Assembly: GCA_001969505.1 (NCBI GenBank)
Contig: LSSK01001305.1
Coordinates: 1-14,268, forward strand
Source of the DNA: Zancudomyces culisetae
Lineage: Eukaryota; Kickxellomycota; Harpellomycetes; Harpellales; Legeriomycetaceae
DNA: 14,268 nucleotides
Direction: 5' to 3'
Within the stretch, counting starts at the first letter, position 1, and every line of letters starts with the position of its first letter. Below, in pieces: positions 1 to 8,439 of this stretch. Under the pieces are notes generated by a model. The model saw only the letters and a program-made list of their open reading frames with translations, was not told the origin of the DNA and did not search any database. The translations under genes were made by a program, and so were the position numbers.

Positions 1-365
1 GACTTTTCGGTGGTTTTGTATGCAATTTGAATTGATAGCTTTTCACCCTTTTGGTATTTTCTATCCAATTCGATTTCCAGTGGGGTTCCATAGATATGGT
101 GTACTTTTCCGCATTTGAATTGCAACTCTGTTTTGTCCTGCGCAGTCTCACCCCCATGCTGATTTACTAACCAGGCTTTATAAATATCCAATGTCATCGT
201 GTCCAACACGACCTTGTCCACATTGTCTTGCAACACCACATGGCAAAGTGTGACTGAACCCTTCAGCAACTTGTTTTCAAAATCCACTTCCAGGTCCAAA
301 TGCAAACGCTCGGTTGTCACTTGTTCCAAGTTGGACAGTGTGTTTGGATCTATTTTTGCTGACAT
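1..365 (-). CDS. LAP2: Leukotriene A4 hydrolase-like zinc aminopeptidase (M1 family), N-terminal part only
   Basis: This is the first 121 codons of a minus-strand gene that runs off the left edge. The start is the ATG at 365-363, the first in frame, in an A-rich context. The visible part is the N-terminal beta-sheet domain of the M1 family. NTLSNLEQ near residue 8, the hydrophobic/polar alternation HLDLEVDFENKLLKGSVTL (residues 22-40), VVLDTMTLDI, and the final IAYKTTEK match the order and spacing I remember for yeast Lap2 and human LTA4H. The family is about 610-670 residues long, so the HEXXH zinc site lies outside the window. Known family role: a cytosolic leucyl aminopeptidase with epoxide-hydrolase activity. 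There is no N-terminal extension of the kind found in S. cerevisiae Lap2. A generic M1 aminopeptidase is the alternative, but the LTA4H-type pattern fits better. Confidence 0.85.
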   Translation of the reverse strand, partial: MSAKIDPNTLSNLEQVTTERLHLDLEVDFENKLLKGSVTLCHVVLQDNVDKVVLDTMTLDIYKAWLVNQHGGETAQDKTELQFKCGKVHHIYGTPLEIELDRKYQKGEKLSIQIAYKTTEK

Positions 366-2949
366 TTTCCTGATATTTTTATGTCCTTTTGCTTGTTTGT
401 TAAATAAATAAAAAATTCAAAGAAAGTTGAACGTATTTTTTTTAGTATTGAAGTTCCTATTCCTATTCCTATTCCTATTATTTATATTTTTGGATGGAAC
501 ATGGCTGAATTTCAACATGTAAACACCACAATTACACCAGATTAATTTAATCGTGTTTGAAGAAAATTATTCAGCATTCCTCTGTTGACATTGGTCCCTT
601 ATTTCATTAGAAACTTCATTTTGGTTTGATAATTGACTCCAGCCCCTTTGCTAATTTCCTGTGCATTTTAATTTGCCAAATTTAGTCCGTATTTTTTTAT
701 TCTAAAAAACGCCCTTCTCTATATTCCAAGCAGTTAGCCTCCTTAGTTTGGTTAATGGTTTGGATTACAAATCAAACCAAAAAATGGTGAGGGTGAGATA
801 AAGGGGAAGGAGAATATGATGTATTACTACTATTCTTATTTGCTCCGCACCACAAAAATAAACACCCTAGAAACTAAGAATCATTTGTGGACAATCACTG
901 ATCGTACTCGGCACTTAAAAAAAAAGTGGTCTTGCAAAGCTTCTCACACTTTGTTTCCGGACTATTTTGCATATCCAATTGCTGTTTTTTGCTTTTCTTG
1001 TTTCCATCATTTATTTTGTGGAGTGACTTGAAAACTCAATTAGTCCATCGATTTGATTCAAGCTTATCTAAACAATTGTATATAAATTAACCAAATAAAA
1101 AAAAAGCAAATGAATAAATAAATATCTCTATGAGTCTAAAAGTGTAGCATCCAAGGACGAACACTCAAAGGGGCAGGCGAGCTTTTGGAATTGTTGAACT
1201 TGTATTCATAGTTCGTTTTTTACAGGTTTTAGTACTTTGTGCAAATAGGCGCAAAATACAAAAGCAAGAGTTACATGCTCTCATACACTGAACTCCTCCA
1301 TTTTTGGAGGGATAGCAACATGAAAATATCAACAGTTATAAAGCAAAGCACCATAAATGATATTATTTGTGTCTTTGGCTTTATTTTTCTTTGAGTGCAA
1401 TATTGAGGATTCGTTTAGTGCCTAATGTATATAGACTGTGAATATTCAATTATTTACGCATTGCCATGGTTAAAGGTTATCATTGATGCGGCAAACATTC
1501 TTTGATTGAACTTTAAGTATTCAGCTGGCTTGTCTAGATTATACATTAGCGGTGATGAGGGAGGTGGTGTTGCAAAATTCAACACATACTCAAGCATCTC
1601 ATAATTTTTATTCAAAAGAAAGTGGGTTGGTATGTTGATGTGTTAGATACTACCAATGCTGATTCATCTGGTATATTTTACAACATTATTAGCACTACTA
1701 AAGTTGTTGATTTTGTAAATAGATACTCTCAAAACTTTTTTTTTGTATAAGGGGATGTACAATTACAGTGAAAATGCTGAATACTCCGGCTATATATATA
1801 AAAAGGCTGTGCTTGAATGTACAAATATGCCTTTTTTAACCTGTTTTTATTAAAATCGTTAGCAATCAAAAATAATCGCACCAATGCTACAAAAAACTGA
1901 ACCTGTTATTGAGACAGAGACGAAAATTCAACTTCAAGGAATGTGATAAGGCCAGCACTATTAGATATATTTAGACCCATTTTTTAGATTGAAAATATCT
2001 GATGGTGCTTTTGATCAACCAATATATTTTTCCAGTGGAATTTTCTAGTAAAGTCTCGTCCCTTCTTTATCGAATTTAGAAAAAGAGGAAGTATATGATA
2101 TATACGCAACATATTATGGAGGGAATGACAGAGATAACACTAGTGCAGTCAGTTCAAAGGTTTTCGGTAAAAAAAATCACTTGATCCAGGTGATTAAATG
2201 AAAAGGAAAAAGGTCAAGTTAAATGGACAGTCATTTTTCAGGTGTCTAGACCTAGTTGAACGAGTATTGATAAAGGTAATTTAAAAGTGGTTCATGTTGT
2301 ATGTACGTTGTACTCATCTGCTTGACTAGTTCTTTGGAGGTTCATGTTGTAGACCTTGAGAACAAGACATGGGAATTATATTGGTGAGTTTGAGCGAGTA
2401 AAAACAATATAGTTACCCAGTCATTAACACTTGGGAAAATACAGATTGTCAAGTCTTATATTTATTGATGGATATGGGTAACTATGCTTTCAAAATTTAG
2501 AATTTCACTGTGAAAATAGAACAATATAAGAATCGGTACATGTGTGTTTGCGAGTTCTCACAACGAAAAAATAAGAAATGAGCTCACTTTCGTTTCCTCT
2601 AAGGCAAGAAGTTAGTAGTAGAAGTTAATAAAGCACAAAATACAAGAAGGTGGTGATGATGGTCTATGTATACCATTATATGGGTATGCTTGTGTTTTTT
2701 ACTTGAGTGGCAATCGAAGTGCTTATACTGAAAATTATTATTTGTCAATGTCAACTGAAATGTAGTGTGCAAGTTGAAAAAAAAAGCGTACAATCTAGAC
2801 GTAGTGTTCTCCTTTCCATTCTGGGGTATGCAAGTTTTTATGCTAATATACGTGAACCAACTTTGTCTTGTAGTTATCTTGAAGATAATGGTTGTGATGA
2901 GGAGGTGCTAGACATCTTGGTGCCCACATAATGTACTCGCACTTGAAAA
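366..2949. other. Long AT-rich region without a recognised gene (upstream of LAP2)
   Basis: No open frame here resembles a known protein. The longest ATG-started frame is 71 codons at 816-1031 (+), with no domain I recognise. From about 1440 to 2935 the + strand contains short coding-like fragments broken by many stops (see findings). These could be an eroded gene or chance. A small hairpin, CCTCCA-TTTT-TGGAGG, sits at 1295-1310. The LAP2 promoter must lie in the first few hundred bases, but I could not pick out a convincing TATA box or factor site. No tRNA-like A/B box pair was seen. Confidence 0.6.
454..477. repeat. Hexanucleotide microsatellite (TTCCTA)4
   Basis: Four perfect copies of TTCCTA lie in tandem, followed by a partial copy. 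They sit about 90 bp upstream of the LAP2 start codon, in its presumed promoter or 5' leader. Length polymorphism between strains is likely for such a repeat; a regulatory effect is speculation. Confidence 0.9.
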
Positions 2950-3340
2950 ATCATGAATTATATTGATAATCTGACATATTATTCGAGTTTGTGGGAGCTA
3001 GAGGGGGATGGGAATGAGGGAAAGGAAAGTAATGAGAAAGTAATGAAAGAGCTGAATATGGGTCAGAACCAAAAAAAAGAGAGAGAGGGGAGGGAAGTTG
3101 GAACTATCACACCACTGAAGAATAGCAACTAGAACCCCAGTACAATTATTTTAGAATTGGTCGATTTAGAGTTCACAAATTGGACAGAGTACTATGGAGA
3201 GTATGTCGCGGGTAGGCGGATCTTAGCCATGTTGAATTTTAGCAAGAGTAGAGAATTGTGACATAATTTTATACTTATGACGTGAGTTTACATGTGGAGA
3301 GAGAGAGAAAGAGTCTGAAATTATTTGAAAACAAGTTTGT

Positions 3341-3357
3341 GGGGAGGGGGGGAGGGG
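3341..3357 (+). repeat. G-rich tract with quadruplex potential
   Basis: G4-A-G7-A-G4 on the + strand. It can supply four runs of three G with one-base loops, so it meets the usual G-quadruplex pattern. Related G-rich tracts on the same strand lie at about 3874-3892 and at 4805-4813 (nine G). All fall in the purine-rich region upstream of MSS4. Folding or function is not shown by sequence alone. Confidence 0.6.
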
Positions 3358-4138
3358 TTATGCGAGGATTAGGACTGCAGAATAACAACAGGTCCTTTTG
3401 GTTTAGACAACATAAGCTTCGGGGCTACATGTAAACTATTTAGATTCTCAGGCCGAAAACATAATATCTAAACCAGTGATAAATGAGCGAGATCTTGTAT
3501 CATATGCAAAAATATAAGAATATATATTCAGAGATGATGTATGATAAGAGCAAAGTTGTTTGAAAACATGATAAATTGATGGTAAAAGAATTACATGAAA
3601 ACAAAAAAAAAGATGAAGCTTGTTGAAATTTAGTTGGGTGTGTTAAAAGTTGATGCTTGGCAAGGCGAGAGTGAAAGAAATGGTCAAGAAATATTTTTTT
3701 TATAAGAGATGTGAGAGGAAAGGAGGAAGGAATGCGGTAGATGTTGAGGTTTGGGTAAGAGTGTTATATAATAGTAACGTAGAAACATGTTGTGAGTATT
3801 TTGGAAATAGAAAGAATACTTTGAAAAGGACAGGGAAAAAAAAACGTGACATAAAGGTGATATAGAGGTGTTGGGGGGAGGAGGGGAGGGGCTGGACGAG
3901 TAACATGTGTATTGAAGGGAAAGTGAGGCGAGGCTTGATTTTTACAAAGAAAATGGTGAGGATGTATAATTTGTTCGTAATAGCCGTTTATTAATTCTAA
4001 AAATTTTATTTATTTATTTTTTTACTGGAAATGAGATACGGAAATTCTAAAAGCAATGTGGATAGGAAGAAAAAATTTTGTGGCACAAGAAAAATGCGCG
4101 AATCAAATAAGCTTTTGAAGCTAGATTGAGCCAGAAAA

Positions 4139-4440
4139 GGTAAAAAAACAATAACGTGTGATTGAAAAAAAAAGGCAAGCTTTTGTGCTCTTGAAATAAA
4201 ATGGTTCAGTTACCAAAAAAAACTAAAAAAACAAAAACTAAAAAGCTAAAAGCCAAAAAAAGCGTAAAGGCAGGAAACCATTTGCTCAGCAGGACAAGTG
4301 TAACAATTAATTACTGACAATTATGGAAAAAGATAAAAATAAAAATAAAAACATAGAATAATGAATTAAATAAGAAAAGAATAAAATAAAGCAAATGCGA
4401 TAAATATAATGAAATAAAAGAACAATATTATAAAGAAATT
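4139..4440 (+). repeat. A-rich low-complexity tract
   Basis: About 300 bases are dominated by A, with interspersed AAAT, AAAAC and AATAAA-like words and few C. The + strand includes repeated AAAAACTAAAAA-type and ATAAAAATAAAA-type strings. Such tracts exclude nucleosomes in yeasts and often mark promoters or replication origins. I saw no confident origin consensus, so it is annotated only as low complexity. Confidence 0.6.
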
Positions 4441-5134
4441 CCTATTTGGATATATGAGTACCAAAGGATCATGTACAATAGTAGCACTAGCGGATTTAGA
4501 TAGATTTAGATTGAATACAAGAAATATCGAACAGTGGCGTAATAATACGATAGAGATATACTAGGCGAGTCACAAGATATAAAGACCAAAGACGCTTTTT
4601 GAAGGATAGAATTTGGAATATATTGAGTAAAATTTGGATTGAGATTCAACACCAAAGCAGGTACAAGGAGAGCTTCTCGATTTAAATTATATAAAAGGAT
4701 ATAAGAAGGAAAATAAATCGAGAATATAAGGTAATTATAGTAAGAATTCTAATTAAAAGGATTGATAAAGTAGTTTTAAAAATAGACTGATAGGTAAGGT
4801 AGGAGGGGGGGGGAGTTATGCTTATAAAGTTGGAAGTACTGATAAAAATTAGTATAATATTGAAATAATAGGAACAAGGAAGAAAAAGAAGGAGCTAGAA
4901 TTAGACGGAAGGATTAAAACAAAGGGACGAATTATTTCAGGCAAGGCGGTCGGATAATGTATAATGCAAAGGATAGAAAAGGTGATATTTGGACACAAAC
5001 TTTAAAGGTAAACTCTAGTCTTGAGTACAAAAGAAAAGGAATCAAAAAAGTACCAAAACCAAGTCTAGAAATATAAAAGTCAATTGGGTAAACAAAGAAA
5101 AAGAACACAACGAAGGATATATAAGGATAGAAAA

Positions 5135-7258
5135 ATGGAGGAGCTGGCAGTGGGGACAGCTGGGGAAGGGAACTATAAACTTGATTTTTTTAAGCAAAAG
5201 GTGGAGAATATTGACAACGAGAAAGTGAATAGCGAAAGTATAGAGCCAACGTGGATACCAATCAAGGCAGAGGTGGATGATATACCAAGAAAAAGAGTGA
5301 ATAATAAGGGGTCGGATGGATGGGAAAGAGACACAGTGGTTGGTAAGCAAGGGCTGGTTCCAGAAGAAAGGGAAACAGGGTGGGACAGGGGGCAGCTAGG
5401 TAGTATGGAAGAGACAGGGGAGGAGGCAAGGGAGGGGCGATGGGAGAGGGCCAATGTAGAGAGTAATGTTAGAGAGATAGAAAGCAAGGAAGATGAGAGT
5501 GGGGGTGCAACAGAGAGAGAGATAGTGGAGGTGGTAAATAGGGAGGTGGATGGAGATGCGGAAAATGTGGTGGTGGTATTAAGGAAGGATAAAGAAGATC
5601 GAGAGAGGGAAATGCAGAGGGAAGAAAGGGGCGCGAGGATGGGAACACTTTCGTATTATGAACAGACGGGGAATTCGATGTATGGAACACGGATATCGGA
5701 AGGACATCAAAACTACGTGCTTATGTATCACATGTTGACAGGGATTCGGGTGTCGGTTTCGCGGTGTGCATCAAAGCCAGAGCGAAATACACAGCCTCGA
5801 GACTATGTAGCGTCGCATAAATATACATTTGATGTGATTGGAGACGAAATGGTGGCAAAGAGCGGGTATGACTTCAAGTTTAAAGATTACTCGCCTTGGG
5901 TGTTTCGGCAGATCCGCGAGGCGTTTGGGTTAAGTGCGACGGAGTATCTGGTATCACTTACGGACCGATATATACTGAGTGAAGTTGGTAGTTCTGGGAA
6001 GAGCGGGTCATTTTTCTACTATTCACAAGATTTGCGATTTATTATCAAAACACTCCACAAATCGGAGCATATATTTTTACGCAAAATACTCAAGGACTAT
6101 TATGAGTTTGTGAGGAACAATCCTAACACACTCTTGTCGCGGATGTTTGGATTGCATAGAATCAGACAGCCGCGTGGGAAGAAGGTGTATTTTGTAGTGA
6201 TGAACAACTTGTTTCCACCAACAAGGGTGATTCATAGGGAGTTTGATTTGAAAGGGTCGACGCTGGGTAGAGAATATAAACCAAAGAGTGGAGATGAAGA
6301 TAAGCAACTAATGTGTATGAAGGACTTGGATTGGATTCGTTCGGGAATGAAGCTGGAAATGGGTCCAGCGTGTCGTGAAAAGTTTACAAAGCAACTGGCA
6401 GCAGACGTCGAGTTGTTGGTACAGCTCAACATTATGGACTACAGTTTGCTGGTTGGTGTACACTATCTCAATTCTGAGGAGCAGAGCGAGTTTGTAACCG
6501 AAAGAAGGCTGCGGATGTTTGATCCTGAGGTTACAAATCTACCTTCCCAGATGAGTTCTGCCGACAGAGCAGTTACGCTGCGCAACAAAGTCGTCTTGAC
6601 AGATCCTATTGCTTTTCCTATTGACTCTGACCACCACACACACCCACGAAACCCCCCTCATCCACGACCCACTTTGGTTACCTCAGTTTTGGATAGTTAC
6701 GCAAAACACAAACCAGGGGGCGCCAGAAATGGTCGCGAAGCTTTTGTAGATGCCAGTACTGGGCTGTATGATGATGGTTCAAATATCGTGCCTATCCCAA
6801 CACGTAATAATGGGAAACCTTCCAAACTTATTCGACAAAAAAGTGAGCGCCAACGATTCTCAATTGACAGCGAAAATATTGTACCGTTGGCGAGTGGTGG
6901 CAGGATGAATAGGATAGATGTAAATGCGTATTTGTCAGATGGTGGTATTCTTGCCACCAATGGAGACAACGAACCAACTGATAAGCTGTACTACCTGGGA
7001 GTGATTGATATTCTGACACCGTATTCACAAAAGAAAAAAGTGGAGCATTTTTTCAAGTCGATTTGGCATGTTGGTGAATCAGATATGATTAGTGCAGTTA
7101 ATCCGCGAAAGTATGGCTGGCGCTATTTGAGTTTTATTTTTAACCAGTTTAGCGGGATTTCTGATGCACAAGACGACGAGACTATCAATAGAATCCTCGA
7201 AAATTTTGAGAGTGTCAATTTCGAAATCAAACCTAGACGACACTTTCCATTTCACTGA
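5135..7258 (+). CDS. MSS4: Phosphatidylinositol-4-phosphate 5-kinase (type I PIPK)
   Basis: Makes PI(4,5)P2 from PI4P at the plasma membrane; yeast Mss4 acts in actin organisation and in Rho1 and TORC2 signalling. From the first in-frame ATG (5135) the protein has 707 residues. Residues 1-180 are highly charged low-complexity sequence. The kinase core starts near 190. It contains FGLSATEYLVSLTDRYILSE (264-283), a glycine-rich GKSGSFFYYS loop (288-297), the catalytic Lys of FIIKT (305), NNLFPP (357-362), FDLKGS (370-375), MDYSLL with the catalytic Asp (434-439), and YYLGVID (619-625) with the metal-binding Asp. A Lys-rich activation loop (PYSQKKKVEHFF) follows, and the end has the usual (N/P)PRxYxxR motif. 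About 155 residues of polar sequence separate MDYSLL from GVID. The frame is open upstream to 5069, so an N-terminal non-AUG extension is possible. No introns. The MSS4 assignment is firm from the motifs; orthology rests on remembered similarity. Confidence 0.95.
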   Translation: MEELAVGTAGEGNYKLDFFKQKVENIDNEKVNSESIEPTWIPIKAEVDDIPRKRVNNKGSDGWERDTVVGKQGLVPEERETGWDRGQLGSMEETGEEAREGRWERANVESNVREIESKEDESGGATEREIVEVVNREVDGDAENVVVVLRKDKEDREREMQREERGARMGTLSYYEQTGNSMYGTRISEGHQNYVLMYHMLTGIRVSVSRCASKPERNTQPRDYVASHKYTFDVIGDEMVAKSGYDFKFKDYSPWVFRQIREAFGLSATEYLVSLTDRYILSEVGSSGKSGSFFYYSQDLRFIIKTLHKSEHIFLRKILKDYYEFVRNNPNTLLSRMFGLHRIRQPRGKKVYFVVMNNLFPPTRVIHREFDLKGSTLGREYKPKSGDEDKQLMCMKDLDWIRSGMKLEMGPACREKFTKQLAADVELLVQLNIMDYSLLVGVHYLNSEEQSEFVTERRLRMFDPEVTNLPSQMSSADRAVTLRNKVVLTDPIAFPIDSDHHTHPRNPPHPRPTLVTSVLDSYAKHKPGGARNGREAFVDASTGLYDDGSNIVPIPTRNNGKPSKLIRQKSERQRFSIDSENIVPLASGGRMNRIDVNAYLSDGGILATNGDNEPTDKLYYLGVIDILTPYSQKKKVEHFFKSIWHVGESDMISAVNPRKYGWRYLSFIFNQFSGISDAQDDETINRILENFESVNFEIKPRRHFPFH
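6518..6985 (+). other. Low-complexity insert inside the MSS4 kinase domain
   Basis: This segment encodes about residues 462-617 of the kinase, between the MDYSLL block and the YYLGVID block. It is rich in Asp, Asn, His, Pro and Gly and shows none of the conserved kinase motifs. It contains basic-Ser strings (RQKS, RQRFS) of the kind targeted by basophilic kinases, which is inference only. Type I PIP kinases usually have a variable insert here, so it is expected in place, though it looks long. Confidence 0.65.
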
Positions 7259-7531
7259 TCAATGAAAAAAATAATAATAGAGTAAATGCCAATGTCTAAA
7301 ATTTGCAAAATGGGATGGTGCGTTTAGTATACTTGTTTTTGCATCTATACCGATATTATTTTGTCAAAGGAGGAAAAGAAAAGTGAAGTATAGGAAGGAT
7401 TCTTGACAAAATAGATGCGAATAGAAGGAATGAATGTATTTGCTGCTTGTAGAATAAAGAAAAACTGGCATTTATGTTTCTACTAACACTATATTTAGAT
7501 TCATTAACCCCTAACACCAATCTTCATCTCG

Positions 7532-7567
7532 CTCTCCCCCCTCCCCCCCCTCCCTTTTCCCTTTTTT
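7532..7567 (-). repeat. Unbroken 36-nt polypyrimidine tract, G-rich on the minus strand
   Basis: All 36 bases are C or T, including C6-T-C8-T-C3. On the minus strand this is G3-A-G8-A-G6, which can supply four G3 runs. It lies about 275 bp after the MSS4 stop, so it falls in or just beyond the MSS4 3' UTR. An effect on transcription ending or replication is possible but unproven. Confidence 0.7.
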
Positions 7568-8294
7568 AAAAAAAATTTAAAGTTTAGTATATCTCTTTTT
7601 TTTTTGATCATATAGTAGCGTATGTTAAAAATTCTTTTGTTTTATCATTACAATCCTTGGTTTAGCGCATTTTTTTCTTTAAAAATAAAGTATAACAACA
7701 CGATATATCAATACTTGTTTTAATTTTTGCTGCGGAAAAAAAAAGTACCAAAAAGAAAAGACTGAATGATTGGAAAGAGACTAATTGCTGCGCTAAAATT
7801 GGAAAGAGCACACATGAAAGAGAAAAAGTAATGAGGTATAGTGTTCATGCTATCCAATTGCAAGATAAAAGAGCAAGTTTTGCAAAACAATTGATAATTT
7901 GCTAGTATTTAGATTTGTTATAAACCCAGTGGTCCGAGGAAGGAAAGAAAAAATAAGTGTGAAAATAAAGGGAAGATTCATCTAAGCAAAAAAAAAGAAA
8001 AGAAAAGGAAAAAGGTAGGGGGGGATGAGGGAAAAAGAACCACTTGTTTTATTTTATTATTATTTTATTTCAGTGTATTTTTATGATTATGCTGAAAATT
8101 AATTTGGTTGATGAATTGATAAATATATATAAATATATTTTTTTAAACTGTATAAAAGTTTGGGTGGGTTCAAATATGATAAACAATTTTGTATGAGGAA
8201 TCCAAGTTAAAACAAAGCATAATACAACAGAAATATAGACTGCGAGGTAGTCGGTATTGTTTAACTTACGGGGAAAGAATTACGAGAAAAGAGT

Positions 8295-8301
8295 TATAAA
8301 A
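8295..8301 (+). promoter_or_regulatory. Candidate TATA box for HEL1
   Basis: TATAAAA lies 139 bp upstream of the HEL1 ATG, a usual distance for a yeast promoter. A second TATAAAAG stands at 8151-8158, 282 bp upstream. Both occur in AT-rich sequence where such words arise by chance, so confidence is limited. Confidence 0.3.
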
Positions 8302-8439
8302 CACTTGAATTGAAACAAACACTTGAGTGATTCGACTATAGAACTTGGATTTATACAAAATATTTGTTTTATTATTATTATAACAATTCTACCTCTCCTC
8401 CATTTCGCACCTCTTACTCGTTGTTAAAGCTTGACAAAA

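Larger units (their letters stand above)
2950..5134. other. Purine-rich gene-free region upstream of MSS4
   Basis: No recognisable gene. The + strand is strongly purine-rich: 42 of 60 bases in 3661-3720 and 48 of 60 in 4861-4920 are A or G. It contains GA repeats (around 3080 and 3298), several G runs, and an extreme A-rich part (about 4139-4440). The best ATG frame is 70 codons at 3653-3865 (+); it is Lys/Arg-rich and resembles nothing I know. The skew continues into the 5' part of MSS4, which suggests a long transcribed leader or a shared compositional bias. A TATAAAAG at 5072-5079 lies only 56 bp before the MSS4 ATG, closer than usual for a promoter element. Confidence 0.6.
7259..8439. other. 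Spacer between MSS4 and HEL1 (MSS4 3' end, HEL1 promoter)
   Basis: 1.18 kb with no gene. It must contain the MSS4 poly(A) site and the HEL1 promoter, because the two genes run in the same direction. AATAAA-type words occur at about 7452 and 7683. The left third carries a pyrimidine tract; the rest is AT-rich with purine-rich patches (for example 7929-8038, with a seven-G run near 8018). A TACTAAC with a TAG nine bases further on (7481-7498) resembles an intron end, but no partner 5' site was found. Confidence 0.7.

Noticed and set aside
816-1031. 71-codon ATG frame (+) between LAP2 and MSS4
   Set aside because: No recognisable domain or composition bias; several frames of this length are expected by chance in nearly 5 kb of this DNA.
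3653-3865. 70-codon Lys/Arg-rich ATG frame (+) upstream of MSS4
   Set aside because: Its composition simply reflects the purine-rich strand; no similarity to a known protein and a minus-strand frame of the same size overlaps it.
7481-7498. TACTAAC followed by TAG, like the 3' end of a yeast intron
   Set aside because: No convincing 5' splice site pairs with it; the nearby GTATGT at 7619 lies downstream. The same seven bases also occur near 168-174 on the + strand and on the minus strand at 2611-2617, so chance matches are common here.
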